From: Amycolatopsis alba DSM 44262
Lineage (GTDB): Bacteria; Actinomycetota; Actinomycetes; Mycobacteriales; Pseudonocardiaceae
NCBI RefSeq assembly: GCF_000384215.1
Contig: NZ_KB913032.1
Location: forward strand, 4,171,665-4,235,664
Direction of reading: 5' to 3'
DNA length: 64,000 nt
Positions 25,542-35,253 of the stretch are shown one piece after another. Position 1 is the stretch's first letter; each line of letters starts with the position of its first letter. The notes under the pieces are model-generated. The model was not told the origin of the DNA. It worked only from the letters and a program-made list of their open reading frames with translations, and searched no databases. The position numbers and the translations under genes were made by a program.

Positions 25542-26774
25542 ATGACGCGAGCTCGCCCTTCCAAGGCCTGGGTGCTCAACGGTGTCCTGATCGTGCTGCT
25601 GGCCGGAGCAGGTTTCGGGATATATCAGGCATTCACTCCCGGACAGAACACCGCGCAGGCCCAGACCCGCAGTACGCCGGTCCGCCGGGCCACGGTCACC
25701 GAGACCGTTTCCGCCGCCGGGACGCTCGCCAGCGGGTACACCGGCACCGCGAACTTCGCCACGGCCGGCAAGGTCGCGTCGATCGACGTGAAGGTCGGCG
25801 ACGTCGTGTCGGTCGGACAGCGGCTCGCGACCATCGACAAGGCGCAGGCCGCGAAGGCGCTTCAGGTCGCGAAGGCGAACCTCGCGGTCGCGCGGGACAA
25901 CCTCGACACCGCCGAGACGGCGGATGCCGTGCCCGCGACAGGCCAGAACACGACCCAGAACGCGCAGAACACCGTGACCTCGGCGCAGGCCAAGGTGGAC
26001 CAGGCCGAGCTCGACGTCCAGAACGCCCAGACCGCGCTCGACAACACCACGCTCGAAGCGCCCGGCGCGGGAACGGTCACCGCGATCAGCGGCACCGTCG
26101 GACAGCAGTCGTCCAGCGGGTCCTCCTCCTCGAACTCGCAGCCGTCCACTCAGAGCGGGAATTCCAACGCCGCGACGTCGTCTTCGGCAGGCAGCAGCGG
26201 GTTCATCACCATCACGAACATGACCGACCTGGTCGTCGACACCTCGATCGCGGAGATCGACGTCAGCAAGGTCAAGGCGGGCCAGAAGGCGACGGTGACG
26301 CTGAACTCGTCGCCCGACAAGCCGGTCCAGGCGACCGTCTCCAGCGTCGACCTGACGCCGACGACGAGCGGCAGCGTCGTCTCCTACAAGACGAAACTGG
26401 CGCTGACCAACCCGCCGGAGGGCCTGCGACCCGGCCAATCCGCGAGCGTCGTGGTCACCGTCGCCGAAGCGCAGAACGCGCTGAGCGTCCCCGCCGCCGC
26501 GGTGCGGACCACGGGCGGCACGAACGTCGTCACCGTGCAGGAGAACGGCCAGGACGTCCAGCGCCAGGTACAGGTCGGGATCCGCGGCGAGTCGACGGTG
26601 CAGATCACGTCGGGGCTCACCGAAGGGGAGAACGTCGTGCTGACCGCGACGGCCGCCACCGGCACCGGACGCACGGGCGGGACGGGCGGCTTCCCCGGCG
26701 GCGGGACCGGCTGGATCCCCGGCGGTGGCCAGCGCGGCACCGGTCCCGGAGGCGGATTCGGCGGTCGGGGATGA
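25542..26774 (+). CDS. MacA-like periplasmic adaptor (HlyD family)
   Basis: 410 residues: one N-terminal membrane anchor (residues 9-28), a lipoyl-like hairpin (GKVASIDVKVGDVVSVGQRL), a helical hairpin near 110-170, and beta-barrel domains. The loop near residues 190-220 is Ser/Asn-rich, and the C-terminal 35 residues are Gly-rich (GGTGGFPGGGTGW). Adaptor proteins of this type work with MacB-like ABC transporters to move substrates across the envelope. It overlaps the ATPase gene by 4 bp (ATGA). ATG 25542 is the only good start. Confidence 0.92.
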   Translation: MTRARPSKAWVLNGVLIVLLAGAGFGIYQAFTPGQNTAQAQTRSTPVRRATVTETVSAAGTLASGYTGTANFATAGKVASIDVKVGDVVSVGQRLATIDKAQAAKALQVAKANLAVARDNLDTAETADAVPATGQNTTQNAQNTVTSAQAKVDQAELDVQNAQTALDNTTLEAPGAGTVTAISGTVGQQSSSGSSSSNSQPSTQSGNSNAATSSSAGSSGFITITNMTDLVVDTSIAEIDVSKVKAGQKATVTLNSSPDKPVQATVSSVDLTPTTSGSVVSYKTKLALTNPPEGLRPGQSASVVVTVAEAQNALSVPAAAVRTTGGTNVVTVQENGQDVQRQVQVGIRGESTVQITSGLTEGENVVLTATAATGTGRTGGTGGFPGGGTGWIPGGGQRGTGPGGGFGGRG

Positions 26775-27475
26775 CCCCGGTGATCGCGGTCTCCGGGCTG
26801 CGCAAGACCTACGGCGAAGGGGAAACCGCCGTGCACGCGTTGCGCGGCGTCGATCTGGCCATCCTGCCCGGTGAGTACGTCGCGATCATGGGCGCGTCCG
26901 GTTCGGGCAAGTCGACGCTGCTGAACATGCTGGGCTGCCTGGACGTGCCGACTTCGGGGGAGTACCTGCTCGACGGTTTCGGCGTCAGCGAACTCAACGA
27001 GCGTCAGCTGGCGTTGCTGCGCAACCGCAAGATCGGCTTCGTCTTCCAGTCCTTCAACCTGGTTCCCCGCACCTCCGCTGTGTCCAATGTGGAGCTTCCT
27101 TTGGTCTACAGTGGACTCCGCAGGTCGATGCGGCGTGAACGCGCGCTCGCCGCGCTGGAGATGGTCGGGCTTTCCGACCGCGCCAAGCATCTGCCGAGCG
27201 AGCTGTCCGGCGGTCAGATCCAGCGGGTGGCGGTGGCGCGGGCGCTGGTCACCGGGCCGGCGATGCTGCTGGCCGACGAGCCGACCGGGAACCTCGACCG
27301 GCGCAGTACCGCGGACGTCCTCGGGGTCTTCGATCGGCTGAACCGGCTCGGCCGCACCATCGTGGTGATCACGCACGAAGACGAGGTCGCCGCGCACGCC
27401 CGCCGGGTGGTCCGCGTCGACGACGGGCTGATCGTCTCCGACGAGACGACCCGCGCCGTGGGGGTGGCATCGTGA
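26771..27475 (+). CDS. ABC transporter ATPase, MacB/LolD type
   Basis: 234 residues with Walker A GASGSGKST, Q-loop FVFQSFNLVPR, signature LSGGQIQRVAVARAL, Walker B MLLADEPTGNLD and switch His in VITHED. The MGASGSGKSTLLNMLGCLD and DEPTGNLD patterns are typical of the MacB/LolD family. It is translationally coupled to both neighbours through 4-bp overlaps. It energises the MacB-like permease encoded next. Confidence 0.96.
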   Translation: MTPVIAVSGLRKTYGEGETAVHALRGVDLAILPGEYVAIMGASGSGKSTLLNMLGCLDVPTSGEYLLDGFGVSELNERQLALLRNRKIGFVFQSFNLVPRTSAVSNVELPLVYSGLRRSMRRERALAALEMVGLSDRAKHLPSELSGGQIQRVAVARALVTGPAMLLADEPTGNLDRRSTADVLGVFDRLNRLGRTIVVITHEDEVAAHARRVVRVDDGLIVSDETTRAVGVAS

Positions 27476-28674
27476 ACTTCCTGGAGATCCTGCGGTTCGC
27501 GATCCGCGGTCTCACCGCGAACAAGCTGCGTTCGGCGCTCACGACGCTCGGCATCACCATCGGCGTCGCGGCGGTGATCCTGCTCGTCGCGGTGGGGAAC
27601 GGCGCTTCGGCCGCCATCGCGGCGAGCATCCAGGGGCTCGGCACCAACGTCGTCAACGTCTCCCCCGTGCGCGGCGGCGGCCAGAGCGCGAAGGCGCGGC
27701 CGCTGACGGTGCAGGACGCGCACGCGCTCGTCGACCCGGTCGGCGCGCCGGACGTCAAGGCGGCGTCTCCGGTGGTCACGACGACGGCCACCGCGACCCG
27801 CGGCCAGACGTCCTACGACATCCCGAGTGTGGTGGGCACCGAACCCGCGTACTTCACCACCACCAACAAAGAGATCGCCGACGGCGCGCCGTTCACCGCC
27901 GAGGACGTCACGGCCGCGCGGAAGGTGGTCGTCCTCGGCGCGACGACGGCCCAGTCGATCTTCGGCACGGCCGAGCCGGTCGGCGGGAACGTGCTGCTCA
28001 ACGGTATCCAGTTCACCGTCGCCGGGGTGCTGAAGGCCCAAGGGAGCACCGGACCGCAGAACGCCGACGACGTCGCGATCGCGCCGATCTCGGCGGTCCA
28101 GAACTCCTTGGCGGGCTACGGAAGTCTGAACCAGATCGCCGTGCAGGCGACCGGCGCGGATTCCGTTTCCCTCGCCCAGGCCGAAATCACCGCGATCCTC
28201 GACGCGCGGCACGGGATCCGCGCCGGTGGCACCGCCGACTACCAGATCCAGAACTCCGAACAGCTGCTCGCGACGCGCACTTCGGCCACCGAGACGTTCA
28301 CCGTGCTGCTCGCCGCCGTCGCGGCGATCTCCCTGCTGGTCGGCGGGATCGGCGTCACCAACATCATGCTGGTGACGGTGACCGAGCGGATCCGCGAGAT
28401 CGGCATCCGCAAGGCCGTCGGGGCACCGCGTTCGGCCATCCTCGGCCAGTTCCTCGCCGAGGCGACCATGCTCAGCCTGTTCGGCGGGCTGCTCGGCGTC
28501 GCGATCGGGCTGATCGGCAGCCGGTTCACGATCTCCGGGATCCAGCCGGTCGTGGTGCCGTCCTCGATCTTCCTCGCCTTCGCGGTTTCCGCCCTGATCG
28601 GGCTGTTCTTCGGGGTCTTCCCAGCGAACCGGGCCGCGAAGCTGCGGCCGATCGACGCGTTGCGTCATGAATAG
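27472..28674 (+). CDS. MacB-like ABC permease (FtsX family)
   Basis: 400 residues. One membrane helix at about 22-42, a large extracytoplasmic domain, then three helices near 278-300, 335-355 and 360-385, the FtsX/MacB topology. The start GTG 27472 overlaps the ATPase stop. With the adaptor it forms a mechanotransmission-type export system; the substrate (peptide, lipid or antibiotic) is not shown by the sequence. Confidence 0.94.
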   Translation: MNFLEILRFAIRGLTANKLRSALTTLGITIGVAAVILLVAVGNGASAAIAASIQGLGTNVVNVSPVRGGGQSAKARPLTVQDAHALVDPVGAPDVKAASPVVTTTATATRGQTSYDIPSVVGTEPAYFTTTNKEIADGAPFTAEDVTAARKVVVLGATTAQSIFGTAEPVGGNVLLNGIQFTVAGVLKAQGSTGPQNADDVAIAPISAVQNSLAGYGSLNQIAVQATGADSVSLAQAEITAILDARHGIRAGGTADYQIQNSEQLLATRTSATETFTVLLAAVAAISLLVGGIGVTNIMLVTVTERIREIGIRKAVGAPRSAILGQFLAEATMLSLFGGLLGVAIGLIGSRFTISGIQPVVVPSSIFLAFAVSALIGLFFGVFPANRAAKLRPIDALRHE

Positions 28675-28682
28675 GAGTCTCG

Positions 28683-29174
28683 ATGTCGTCCACTGAACCG
28701 ACCGCGGAGGAGATCGTCGCCGGTCCGGCGGTGACCGGTGATCTCCACGGCGAGATGCGCCGCGCCGCCCGGCCGTTCTCCCGGACGACGCAGGTGCTGG
28801 CCGGTCTGGTCGTGCTGGCTGCCGTGTTCGCCGGCGGCGCCTGGACGCACGCGGCGTTCGGCTCGGCCTCGACCCCGGCGCCCGCCCGTCAGGCCGCGGC
28901 ACCGGGTGGGCAAGGACAGGCGGGTGCCCCTCGCGGCGCGGCGGGCCGCGGCACCACGGGCACGGTCGACCGTGTCGACGGGACGAAGGTCTACGTCAAG
29001 AACGCGCAGGGTGGTGAGGTCACGGTGTCCACGACGGACGACACGACGGTCGGCGTCACGCAGGCGGGCAAGCTCGCGGACCTGAAGCCGGGCTCGACGG
29101 TCGTCGTCCAGGGACAGGCGGGTGACGACGGGACGGTGGCTGCGCGGTCGATCACCCAGGAGGCGGGCCGCTGA
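28683..29174 (+). CDS. Membrane-anchored DUF5666-like protein
   Basis: 163 residues. A cytoplasmic segment of about 37 residues, one membrane helix (VLAGLVVLAAVFAGGAWTH), a Gly/Ala/Pro linker, then a small beta domain (GTVDRVDGTKVYVKNAQGGE) with the repeated V-x-G-x-V pattern of DUF5666. ATG at 28683 has AGGAG upstream. It starts eight bases after the permease gene and so belongs to the MacAB-like operon. It may act as an accessory at the outer face. Confidence 0.7.
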   Translation: MSSTEPTAEEIVAGPAVTGDLHGEMRRAARPFSRTTQVLAGLVVLAAVFAGGAWTHAAFGSASTPAPARQAAAPGGQGQAGAPRGAAGRGTTGTVDRVDGTKVYVKNAQGGEVTVSTTDDTTVGVTQAGKLADLKPGSTVVVQGQAGDDGTVAARSITQEAGR

Positions 29175-29213
29175 TCTTGACCTCGATCTAGGTCGAGGTG
29201 TCAGGCTGGGAGT

Positions 29214-30035
29214 ATGACACTCGCACCTGAGAAGGTCGACGAATGGACCGTCGACACCCTCGACCTCGACGCGTACCTCCACCGGATCGGCCAGGACCGC
29301 GCGAAGCCTTCCGCCGCCGCGCTGCGTGAGCTGGCGAAGGCGCACATCCTGGCTGTTCCGTTCGAGAACGTCGACGTGGTTTTGGGACAGCACAAGGGGA
29401 TCGCCCTCGAAGACGTGATCGGCAAGCTCGTACACCGTCATCGCGGCGGCTACTGCTACGAGCACGGAAGCCTCTTCGCCGCGGCCGCCGAACAGCTCGG
29501 CTACCCCGTGCGCCGCCTGGTCGCGCGGGTGCAGCCGCAGAAGAACGGCCCGTACACGCACATGACGCTCGCCATCGAGGCCGACGGCGTCCAGCACCTG
29601 GTCGACGTCGGTTTCGGGGCCGGGATGCTGGTGCCGATGCCGCTGGTCGACGGTGCCGTGGTGGACCAGGCGGGCTGGCCGCACCGGCTCGTCGCGGACG
29701 GCGACCGGTGGCGCCTGCAGAAAAAGGAAGGCGAGGACTGGACCGACCTGCACGCCTTCACACTCACGCCGATGCACCGGATCGACTACGAGGTCTATCA
29801 CCACTACACGTCGACGCATCCGCGTTCGCCGTTCACCGGCCAGCTGGTGATCATGCGCCTGGAAGAAGGGCGCAGCCGCAAACTGGTCGGCACCGAGTTC
29901 ATCGTCGAGCGTCCGGACGGGACGACGGAGACCACGCAGATCCCGGCCGGGCGGCTCGACGCGACCCTGCGCGAGCTGGACGTCGTCCTCACCGAGGACG
30001 AACTCGCGAAACTGCTGACGATTTACCCTGGCTGA
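29214..30035 (+). CDS. nat: Arylamine N-acetyltransferase
   Basis: 273 residues, the usual length. The catalytic Cys is in RGGYCYEHG, the His in THMTLAI and the Asp in VDVGFGAG, giving the Cys-His-Asp triad. The enzyme transfers acetyl groups from acetyl-CoA to arylamines or hydrazines. Many actinomycete relatives act on secondary-metabolite precursors. It stands alone with a close-set GGGAG before ATG. Its 3' end is 4 bases from the convergent acetyltransferase gene. Confidence 0.94.
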   Translation: MTLAPEKVDEWTVDTLDLDAYLHRIGQDRAKPSAAALRELAKAHILAVPFENVDVVLGQHKGIALEDVIGKLVHRHRGGYCYEHGSLFAAAAEQLGYPVRRLVARVQPQKNGPYTHMTLAIEADGVQHLVDVGFGAGMLVPMPLVDGAVVDQAGWPHRLVADGDRWRLQKKEGEDWTDLHAFTLTPMHRIDYEVYHHYTSTHPRSPFTGQLVIMRLEEGRSRKLVGTEFIVERPDGTTETTQIPAGRLDATLRELDVVLTEDELAKLLTIYPG

Positions 30036-30039
30036 GGGC

Positions 30040-30339
30040 TCAAAGTTCGAACTCGGCGCGCTTGTCCTCGGGAACGAGATCCACGTACTCACGGTGTTTC
30101 GCGATGTACGAGCGCACGTACGGGCAGTAGGGCAGGACGGACTTGCCCTGCGAACGGACATCGTCGAGCGCGGCGGTGACGAGCTTGCCCGCCAGGCCCT
30201 GGCCCGCGAAGTCGTCCGAGATCTCGGTGTGCAGGAACAGGATCGCGTCCGGCCGCGTGCGGGTTTCCAGGAGCCCGGCGGGTTTCCCGTCCACGACGAT
30301 GTCGTAGCGGTCTGTTCCCGAGGTGATCTCGACACTCAT
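30040..30339 (-). CDS. Small GNAT-like N-acetyltransferase (YjdJ type)
   Basis: 99 residues, the compact Acetyltransf_CG form. The acetyl-CoA loop is EISDDFAGQGLAGKLVTAAL, and VLPYCPYVRSYI holds the Cys/Tyr-rich strand of the group. The substrate is unknown. ATG 30339 overlaps the GGDEF-EAL gene stop by 4 bp, so the two are translated together. Confidence 0.9.
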   Translation of the reverse strand: MSVEITSGTDRYDIVVDGKPAGLLETRTRPDAILFLHTEISDDFAGQGLAGKLVTAALDDVRSQGKSVLPYCPYVRSYIAKHREYVDLVPEDKRAEFEL

Positions 30340-33113
30340 TCGACGGCTCCGAAAAGTTGGTCCGGCGGCGCGGGGCGGCCCAGGTGGAAGCCCTGCGCCT
30401 GGTCACAGCGCAGCTCACGCAGGACGGTGAGCTGGTCTTCGTCTTCGACACCTTCGGCGACGACGATCAGGTCGACGGCGTGCGCCATCGCGATGATGCT
30501 CTTGACGATCGCGGCCGCGTCGCGTGATTCCGCGATGCCGGTGACGAAGGTGCGGTCGATCTTGAGCGTGTCCAGCGGAAGCCGTTGCAGCTGCGCGAGC
30601 GACGAATAGCCGGTGCCGAAGTCGTCGATCGCCAGCGAGACACCGAGATCGCGCAACGAGGTCAGGACTTCGGCGGCCGCGGCCTGATCCCGCATCAGCG
30701 CGCTCTCGGTGACCTCCAGGGTCAGCGCGTGCGGCGGGAGCCCGGTCGTCTGCAACGCGTCCTGCACCCCGGCCACCAGCTGCGGGTCGTCCAGCTGGCG
30801 GGCCGACAGGTTGACCTTGAGATTCAGGTCGATACCGAGCTGTTCACGCCGCTTGGCGATCTCACGGGTGGTCGTGCGCAGGACGTACTTGCCGATCAGG
30901 TTGATCAGGTCGCTTTCCTCGGCCAGCGGGATGAACTCGGCGGGCGAGATCGTGCCGTGCGCCGGATGTTTCCAGCGCAGCAACGCCTCCACGGCGACCA
31001 TCTCGCCGGATTCGATGTCCACGACCGGCTGGTAGGCGGACCAGAGTTCCTCGTTCTGCAGGGCGTCGCGCAGGTCCTGCTCCATGCGAAGCCGCCGCTG
31101 CATCCGCTCGCGCAGCTCGACGTCGAAGAACTCGTAGCGCGCGCGGCCGAGCGTTTTCGCCTGGTACATCGCGACATCCGCGTCCCGCAGCAGGTCCTCG
31201 GCGGTCCGGGTGTCGTCGTTGGCCGCGGTGACGATGCCGATGCTGGCGTCGATGTGCAGCTGCCTGCCGTTGACCGTGATCGGTTCGGTCAGCGCCTCGC
31301 GCAGCTGCTCGGCCAGCGTCTTGATCTCGTCCGGTTCGGTGATCTCCGCGGTGACGACGACGAATTCGTCGCCGCCGAGCCTGCCGACGAGGTCGTTCTC
31401 GCCGATTCCCTGGCGCAGCCGTTCGCCGGCGATGCGCAGCACCTTGTCACCGACGGAATGCCCGAGCGAATCGTTGATCACCTTGAACTTGTCGAGATCG
31501 ATGAACAGCAGCGTGGTCAGTTCCGCGCGGCCCGCGCCGGACAGCGCCTCCGCGAGACTGTCCAGTACCAGCGTCCGGTTCGCGAGTTCGGTGAGCGGAT
31601 CGTGCGTCGCCTCGTGGGCGAGGCGTTCGCCGATGGCGCGCCGTTCGGTGATGTCGGTGAACGAGGTGACCACCGCCATGGCCGAAGGATCTTCCGGCGT
31701 CAGCAGCCGCGAGGTCAGCGAGATCCAGACGTCGCCGCCGTCGGGCCTGCGCAGCCGCAGCACGAGACCGGTCTGCGTGACGCGGGTGCGCCTGGTCACC
31801 ACCGACGGCATCCGGGCAGGCGGGAGGCGGCCTTGTTCGTCGTACAGCTCCAGCGTCACGCACGGGATGCCGATGAGGTCGTCGTGGTCGACGCCGAAGA
31901 TCCGGCACGCCGCCGGGTTGGCCGATTCGATGAGGCCGCCGGGGCCGATCACGACCACACCTTCGTCGAGTGACGCGACCACGGTGCTGTAGTGCCGTTC
32001 GGCTCGCCGCCGGGCCGTTTCGTCGGCGCAGACCAGGACGAAGCCGTCGTTCATCTCCGCGGCCGAGATGCGGATGGCCAGGGTCGAGCCGTTGCGATGG
32101 CGGTGGGTCGTCCGCAGGACGCCGCCCCTGCGCAGCACGGTTTCCGGGTCGAGCGCGGCGCCGACGAGGTCACTCACCGTGCCACCGATCGCCTCGCCTG
32201 CCGTCCAGCCGTAGACGTTCTCCGCGGCGGGATTCCAGCTGGTCACCATGCCGGTGCCGTCGGTCGCGATGATCGCGTCGCTGACGTGGCTGATCAGCGC
32301 GGCCTGGTAGCGCAGCGTCGCTTCGGCGGCCTTCTGCGCGCTGATGTCGCGCATGATGACCTGGAACGCGGGCCTGCCTTCCCAGGTCGTCCGCACCGAG
32401 ATGCTCTGGACCAGGTATTTCGTGCCGTCGAGGCGGAGCATGACGGTGTCGGTGGGATCGGTCGACGCGCCCTGGCGGTGCAGCGACGCGATCCTGTCCA
32501 GGAGGGCCGGGAGCGATTCGTCGGCGACGAAGTCCATGATCGGCCGCCCGATCAGCTCGGCGGTCGACGACGCTCCGAGCGCGGTGACGGCGGCCCGGTT
32601 CACGTACGTGACGACGCCTGCTTCGTGGACACAGACCGCGTCGGGACTCAGCTCCACCAAGAGCCTGTAACGGTCAGTGAGATCCTCGAGGGCTTGCCGG
32701 TTCTCGCGGACGTCGGTCACGTCGGTGGCGATCCCGAGCAGTCCCGACGAGCCGTTGTCGTCACCGATGGTGCGGGCGCGCAGGCGGACCCAGCGGATCT
32801 CGCTCGCCGGGTTCCGGAACGACTGCTCGAGTTCGAATTCGAGCCAAGGCGGGGAAGTGCGGGTGCCGGAGGTCAGCGGGGCCACCAGTTCGGCGAGCCG
32901 GGACTCGATCTCGGCTTCGGTGAGGGCGGCTCCACCCAGCAGGTTCTCGAGTCCGGGCAGCCAGGACAGCGTCTCGCTCTCGAAGTCGTACGACCAGATG
33001 GCGGCGTGATCGCCGGCGAGGCCGAGATCGCCGACCGGCTCGTTCCCGAGCGGTGTGCCTGTCGGACGACCGGAATTTCCGGCTCCAGGCACGGCGAGGG
33101 CGTCAGCCTCCAT
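30336..33113 (-). CDS. PAS-GGDEF-EAL cyclic-di-GMP enzyme
   Basis: About 925 residues. Several PAS domains occupy the first 480 (RYRLLVELSPDAVCVHEAG and later ALISHVSDAIIATDGTG mark two). The GGDEF domain has an intact LVGRLGGDEFVVVT active site and the EAL domain an intact VEALLRWKHP plus the DDFGTGYSSL loop. Both synthesis and breakdown of c-di-GMP are possible. No membrane helix is visible, so the protein is a soluble sensor, possibly binding a cofactor or ligand at the PAS domains. ATG 33113 is preceded at some distance by GAGGGGG; an upstream frame to 33266 is not favoured. Confidence 0.93.
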   Translation of the reverse strand: MEADALAVPGAGNSGRPTGTPLGNEPVGDLGLAGDHAAIWSYDFESETLSWLPGLENLLGGAALTEAEIESRLAELVAPLTSGTRTSPPWLEFELEQSFRNPASEIRWVRLRARTIGDDNGSSGLLGIATDVTDVRENRQALEDLTDRYRLLVELSPDAVCVHEAGVVTYVNRAAVTALGASSTAELIGRPIMDFVADESLPALLDRIASLHRQGASTDPTDTVMLRLDGTKYLVQSISVRTTWEGRPAFQVIMRDISAQKAAEATLRYQAALISHVSDAIIATDGTGMVTSWNPAAENVYGWTAGEAIGGTVSDLVGAALDPETVLRRGGVLRTTHRHRNGSTLAIRISAAEMNDGFVLVCADETARRRAERHYSTVVASLDEGVVVIGPGGLIESANPAACRIFGVDHDDLIGIPCVTLELYDEQGRLPPARMPSVVTRRTRVTQTGLVLRLRRPDGGDVWISLTSRLLTPEDPSAMAVVTSFTDITERRAIGERLAHEATHDPLTELANRTLVLDSLAEALSGAGRAELTTLLFIDLDKFKVINDSLGHSVGDKVLRIAGERLRQGIGENDLVGRLGGDEFVVVTAEITEPDEIKTLAEQLREALTEPITVNGRQLHIDASIGIVTAANDDTRTAEDLLRDADVAMYQAKTLGRARYEFFDVELRERMQRRLRMEQDLRDALQNEELWSAYQPVVDIESGEMVAVEALLRWKHPAHGTISPAEFIPLAEESDLINLIGKYVLRTTTREIAKRREQLGIDLNLKVNLSARQLDDPQLVAGVQDALQTTGLPPHALTLEVTESALMRDQAAAAEVLTSLRDLGVSLAIDDFGTGYSSLAQLQRLPLDTLKIDRTFVTGIAESRDAAAIVKSIIAMAHAVDLIVVAEGVEDEDQLTVLRELRCDQAQGFHLGRPAPPDQLFGAVE

Positions 33114-33359
33114 GATCCGTCCGAACCCCCTCTTCCGGTGCTGGCACCGTCGATTACACCACCCGCGGAGGGCGCTGTATACGCGAACCGAAGGTGGGTC
33201 ACCGCAGATATGCGCGAAAGCATATGAATACACGCTGTGTGATCGGCATGCGCTAACGTGTTCCATCGGGTGAATAATTTTTGGCCAACTTCACCCATTC
33301 GGCGGTGAGTTGCGGTAAAACTACTGTTCGCTCGTTCCCGGTGCGAAAGGTCTCAACTG

Positions 33360-33881
33360 GTGGATGACGACGACGTTTCGGTCGCCGACCTGCTCATTCG
33401 CGAGGGCTGGGATGACCACGAGGAGTCACGGGCAAAGTCACGCTGGAGAGTTATCGCGGTGGTGATCGCCGTGGTCGTCGCCTGTGGCGCGGCGGGTGTT
33501 CTGGTCGGGTTCGACTCGGATCCCGAGCAGAATGCGCAGCCGAACAACATGAGCGTCATCGAGATGCCGAAGCGGCCTTCGGAGAACAGGGGAGCGGACG
33601 CGACCTCGGCGGTCCCGTCCACCGAGACGGTCGAAACCGGTGAGGGCGGGACTTCGTCACGGCCCAGCAGGACGACGTCGAGCCGCCGCACGTCGAGCTC
33701 GGCCGCGTCGACGTCCGATTCCCCGGAACACACCACGCCGACGTCGTCGAAAGAGCCCGCCGACCCGCCGCGCACGACCGGGTCCACGGTCGTTCCGCAG
33801 CCGCCCAACCCGACTCCGCCGCCGCCCTCCACGACACCCGCCGAAGAATGCAACCTGTGGCCGAAGTGGCTGTGGTGTTGA
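33360..33881 (+). CDS. Single-pass membrane protein with Ser/Thr/Pro-rich exterior
   Basis: 173 residues. An acidic N-terminus (DDDDVSVADLLIREGW), a helix at about 30-50 (VIAVVIAVVVACGAAGVLVG), then a long extracellular tail rich in Ser, Thr and Pro, ending CNLWPKWLWC. The two cysteines near the end could form a disulfide. GTG at 33360 is the likely start. The N-terminal VSVADLLIREGW motif is found in several small actinobacterial membrane proteins; no function can be stated. Confidence 0.65.
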   Translation: MDDDDVSVADLLIREGWDDHEESRAKSRWRVIAVVIAVVVACGAAGVLVGFDSDPEQNAQPNNMSVIEMPKRPSENRGADATSAVPSTETVETGEGGTSSRPSRTTSSRRTSSSAASTSDSPEHTTPTSSKEPADPPRTTGSTVVPQPPNPTPPPPSTTPAEECNLWPKWLWC

Positions 33882-34009
33882 GGCGCCTGCGCGCCCCGAT
33901 CGTCTGCACGAGTTCGACGTTCTGAACGAAAGCCTGTCGGTGGCGAGATCGGTGTGCCCAGGGCCGGAGCTGTGTTGAATGGACTCCGGGCACAACGGAA
34001 GGAGCGCCG

Positions 34010-35224
34010 ATGGAGACCGTCCTCGTCGTAGGGGCCGGGCAGAGCGGGTTCGGGGTCGCGACCTCGCTGCGGGACAAGGGGTTCGACGGGCGGGTGGTGC
34101 TCATCGGCGACGAACCGGGGCTGCCGTATCAACGTCCCCCGTTGTCGAAGGGCTATCTCGCCGGGACCGCGGGTGACGCTCAGTTGCGTCTGCGGCCCGA
34201 GGACTTCTTCGCGGAGAAGAGCATCGAGCTGATCCCCGGCAGCGTCGCGTCGGTGGACCGCGACGGCGCGAAGGTGGTGCTTGAGGACGGGAGTGCCCAC
34301 GAGTACGACCATCTCGTGCTGGCGACGGGATCGGTCAACCGGGTGCTGCCGGTTCCAGGGTCCACTTTGGACGGTGTGTTCACCTTGCGCACCAAGGACG
34401 AAGCCGACGTCCTGCGTGCCGCACTGGAAAGCGCGGAAAACGTGGTCGTGGTCGGGGGCGGCTTCATCGGGCTGGAGTTCGCCGCGCACGCCGGGCGGCC
34501 GGTGACGATCGTCGAGGCGCAGGACAGGCTGATGGCCCGCGTCGCGACCCCAGAGGTCTCGGCGTACTTCGCCGCTCTGCACGAGGGAGCCGGGCACACG
34601 ATCCTGCTCGGCAAAGGTGTCGCCGCGCTGCGCGGCGAGGGCCGGGTGACCGAGGTCGAACTGAGCGACGGCAGTCTGCTGCCCGCTGACCTGGTGCTGG
34701 TCGGGGTCGGTGTGGAGCCGAGGACGCGGCTCGCCGAGGAGGCCGGGCTCGCCGTGGCGAACGGTGTCGTCGTCGACGAACACCTGCGCACGAGCGATCC
34801 GAAGATCTCGGCGGTCGGGGACTGCGCGAACTTCCCGTGTGTCCAGGCGGGGACGGCGACGCGGCTCGAATCGGTGCAGAACGCCGTCGACCAGGCGCGG
34901 GCGGCGGCCGCCGTCATCGTCGGCGAACCCGCGCCCTACGACAGCCTGCCGTGGTTCTGGACCGATCAGCTCGGCGCGAAACTGCAGATCGCCGGGATCC
35001 TGACCGGGGCGGAGAAGACCGTCGTGACCGGGGACCGGGAGAGCGGGAAGTTCTCGGTGCTGTCGTTCCGGGACGGGGTGCTCGCCGGGGTCGAGTCGGT
35101 GAACCGGCCGCCGGACCACATCGCCGCACGGCGGCTGTTCGGTGCGGATCCGGCGCCGCGGTTCGAGACGCTGGAGGCGCACGACTTCGATCTCAAGGCG
35201 ACCTTCGCGTCAACCCGTGGTTGA
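34010..35224 (+). CDS. FAD-dependent ferredoxin reductase-like oxidoreductase
   Basis: 404 residues. It has the FAD motif VLVVGAGQSGFG, the second FAD motif ATGS, an NAD(P)H motif VVVVGGGFIGLEFAA, and the FAD-binding AVGDCANF near residue 265. The C-terminal domain (GAKLQIAGILTG) is the reductase interface domain seen in rubredoxin/ferredoxin reductases of Rieske and P450 systems. It transfers electrons from NADH to a ferredoxin; no ferredoxin is adjacent. ATG at 34010 has AGGAG upstream. Its last codons carry the first of the tandem palindromes that control the next gene. Confidence 0.93.
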   Translation: METVLVVGAGQSGFGVATSLRDKGFDGRVVLIGDEPGLPYQRPPLSKGYLAGTAGDAQLRLRPEDFFAEKSIELIPGSVASVDRDGAKVVLEDGSAHEYDHLVLATGSVNRVLPVPGSTLDGVFTLRTKDEADVLRAALESAENVVVVGGGFIGLEFAAHAGRPVTIVEAQDRLMARVATPEVSAYFAALHEGAGHTILLGKGVAALRGEGRVTEVELSDGSLLPADLVLVGVGVEPRTRLAEEAGLAVANGVVVDEHLRTSDPKISAVGDCANFPCVQAGTATRLESVQNAVDQARAAAAVIVGEPAPYDSLPWFWTDQLGAKLQIAGILTGAEKTVVTGDRESGKFSVLSFRDGVLAGVESVNRPPDHIAARRLFGADPAPRFETLEAHDFDLKATFASTRG

Positions 35225-35253
35225 CGATTGAAGATCGTCAACCTAGAGTTGAC
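35209..35253 (+). promoter_or_regulatory. Autoregulated leaderless promoter with two palindromes (clpC2-like gene)
   Basis: Palindrome 1 is GTCAAC-CCGTG-GTTGAC (35209-35225) and palindrome 2 is GTCAAC-CTAGA-GTTGAC (35237-35253). TTGACG at 35221-35226 is the -35 and TAGAGT at 35244-35249 is the -10, 17 bases apart. ATG 35257 lies seven bases after the -10, so the mRNA is leaderless. A different inverted repeat, TTGACGAT / ATCGTCAA, spans 35221-35241. The same plan is at 53018-53060. Confidence 0.7.

Noticed and set aside
25385..27475. 696-codon reading that seems to fuse an adaptor with the ABC ATPase
   Set aside because: Only the last 234 codons are the real ATPase; the first part is a wrong-frame reading of the adaptor gene.
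31992..33227. 411-codon plus-strand frame opposite the PAS-GGDEF-EAL gene
   Set aside because: No recognisable motif, opposite intact GGDEF and EAL domains.
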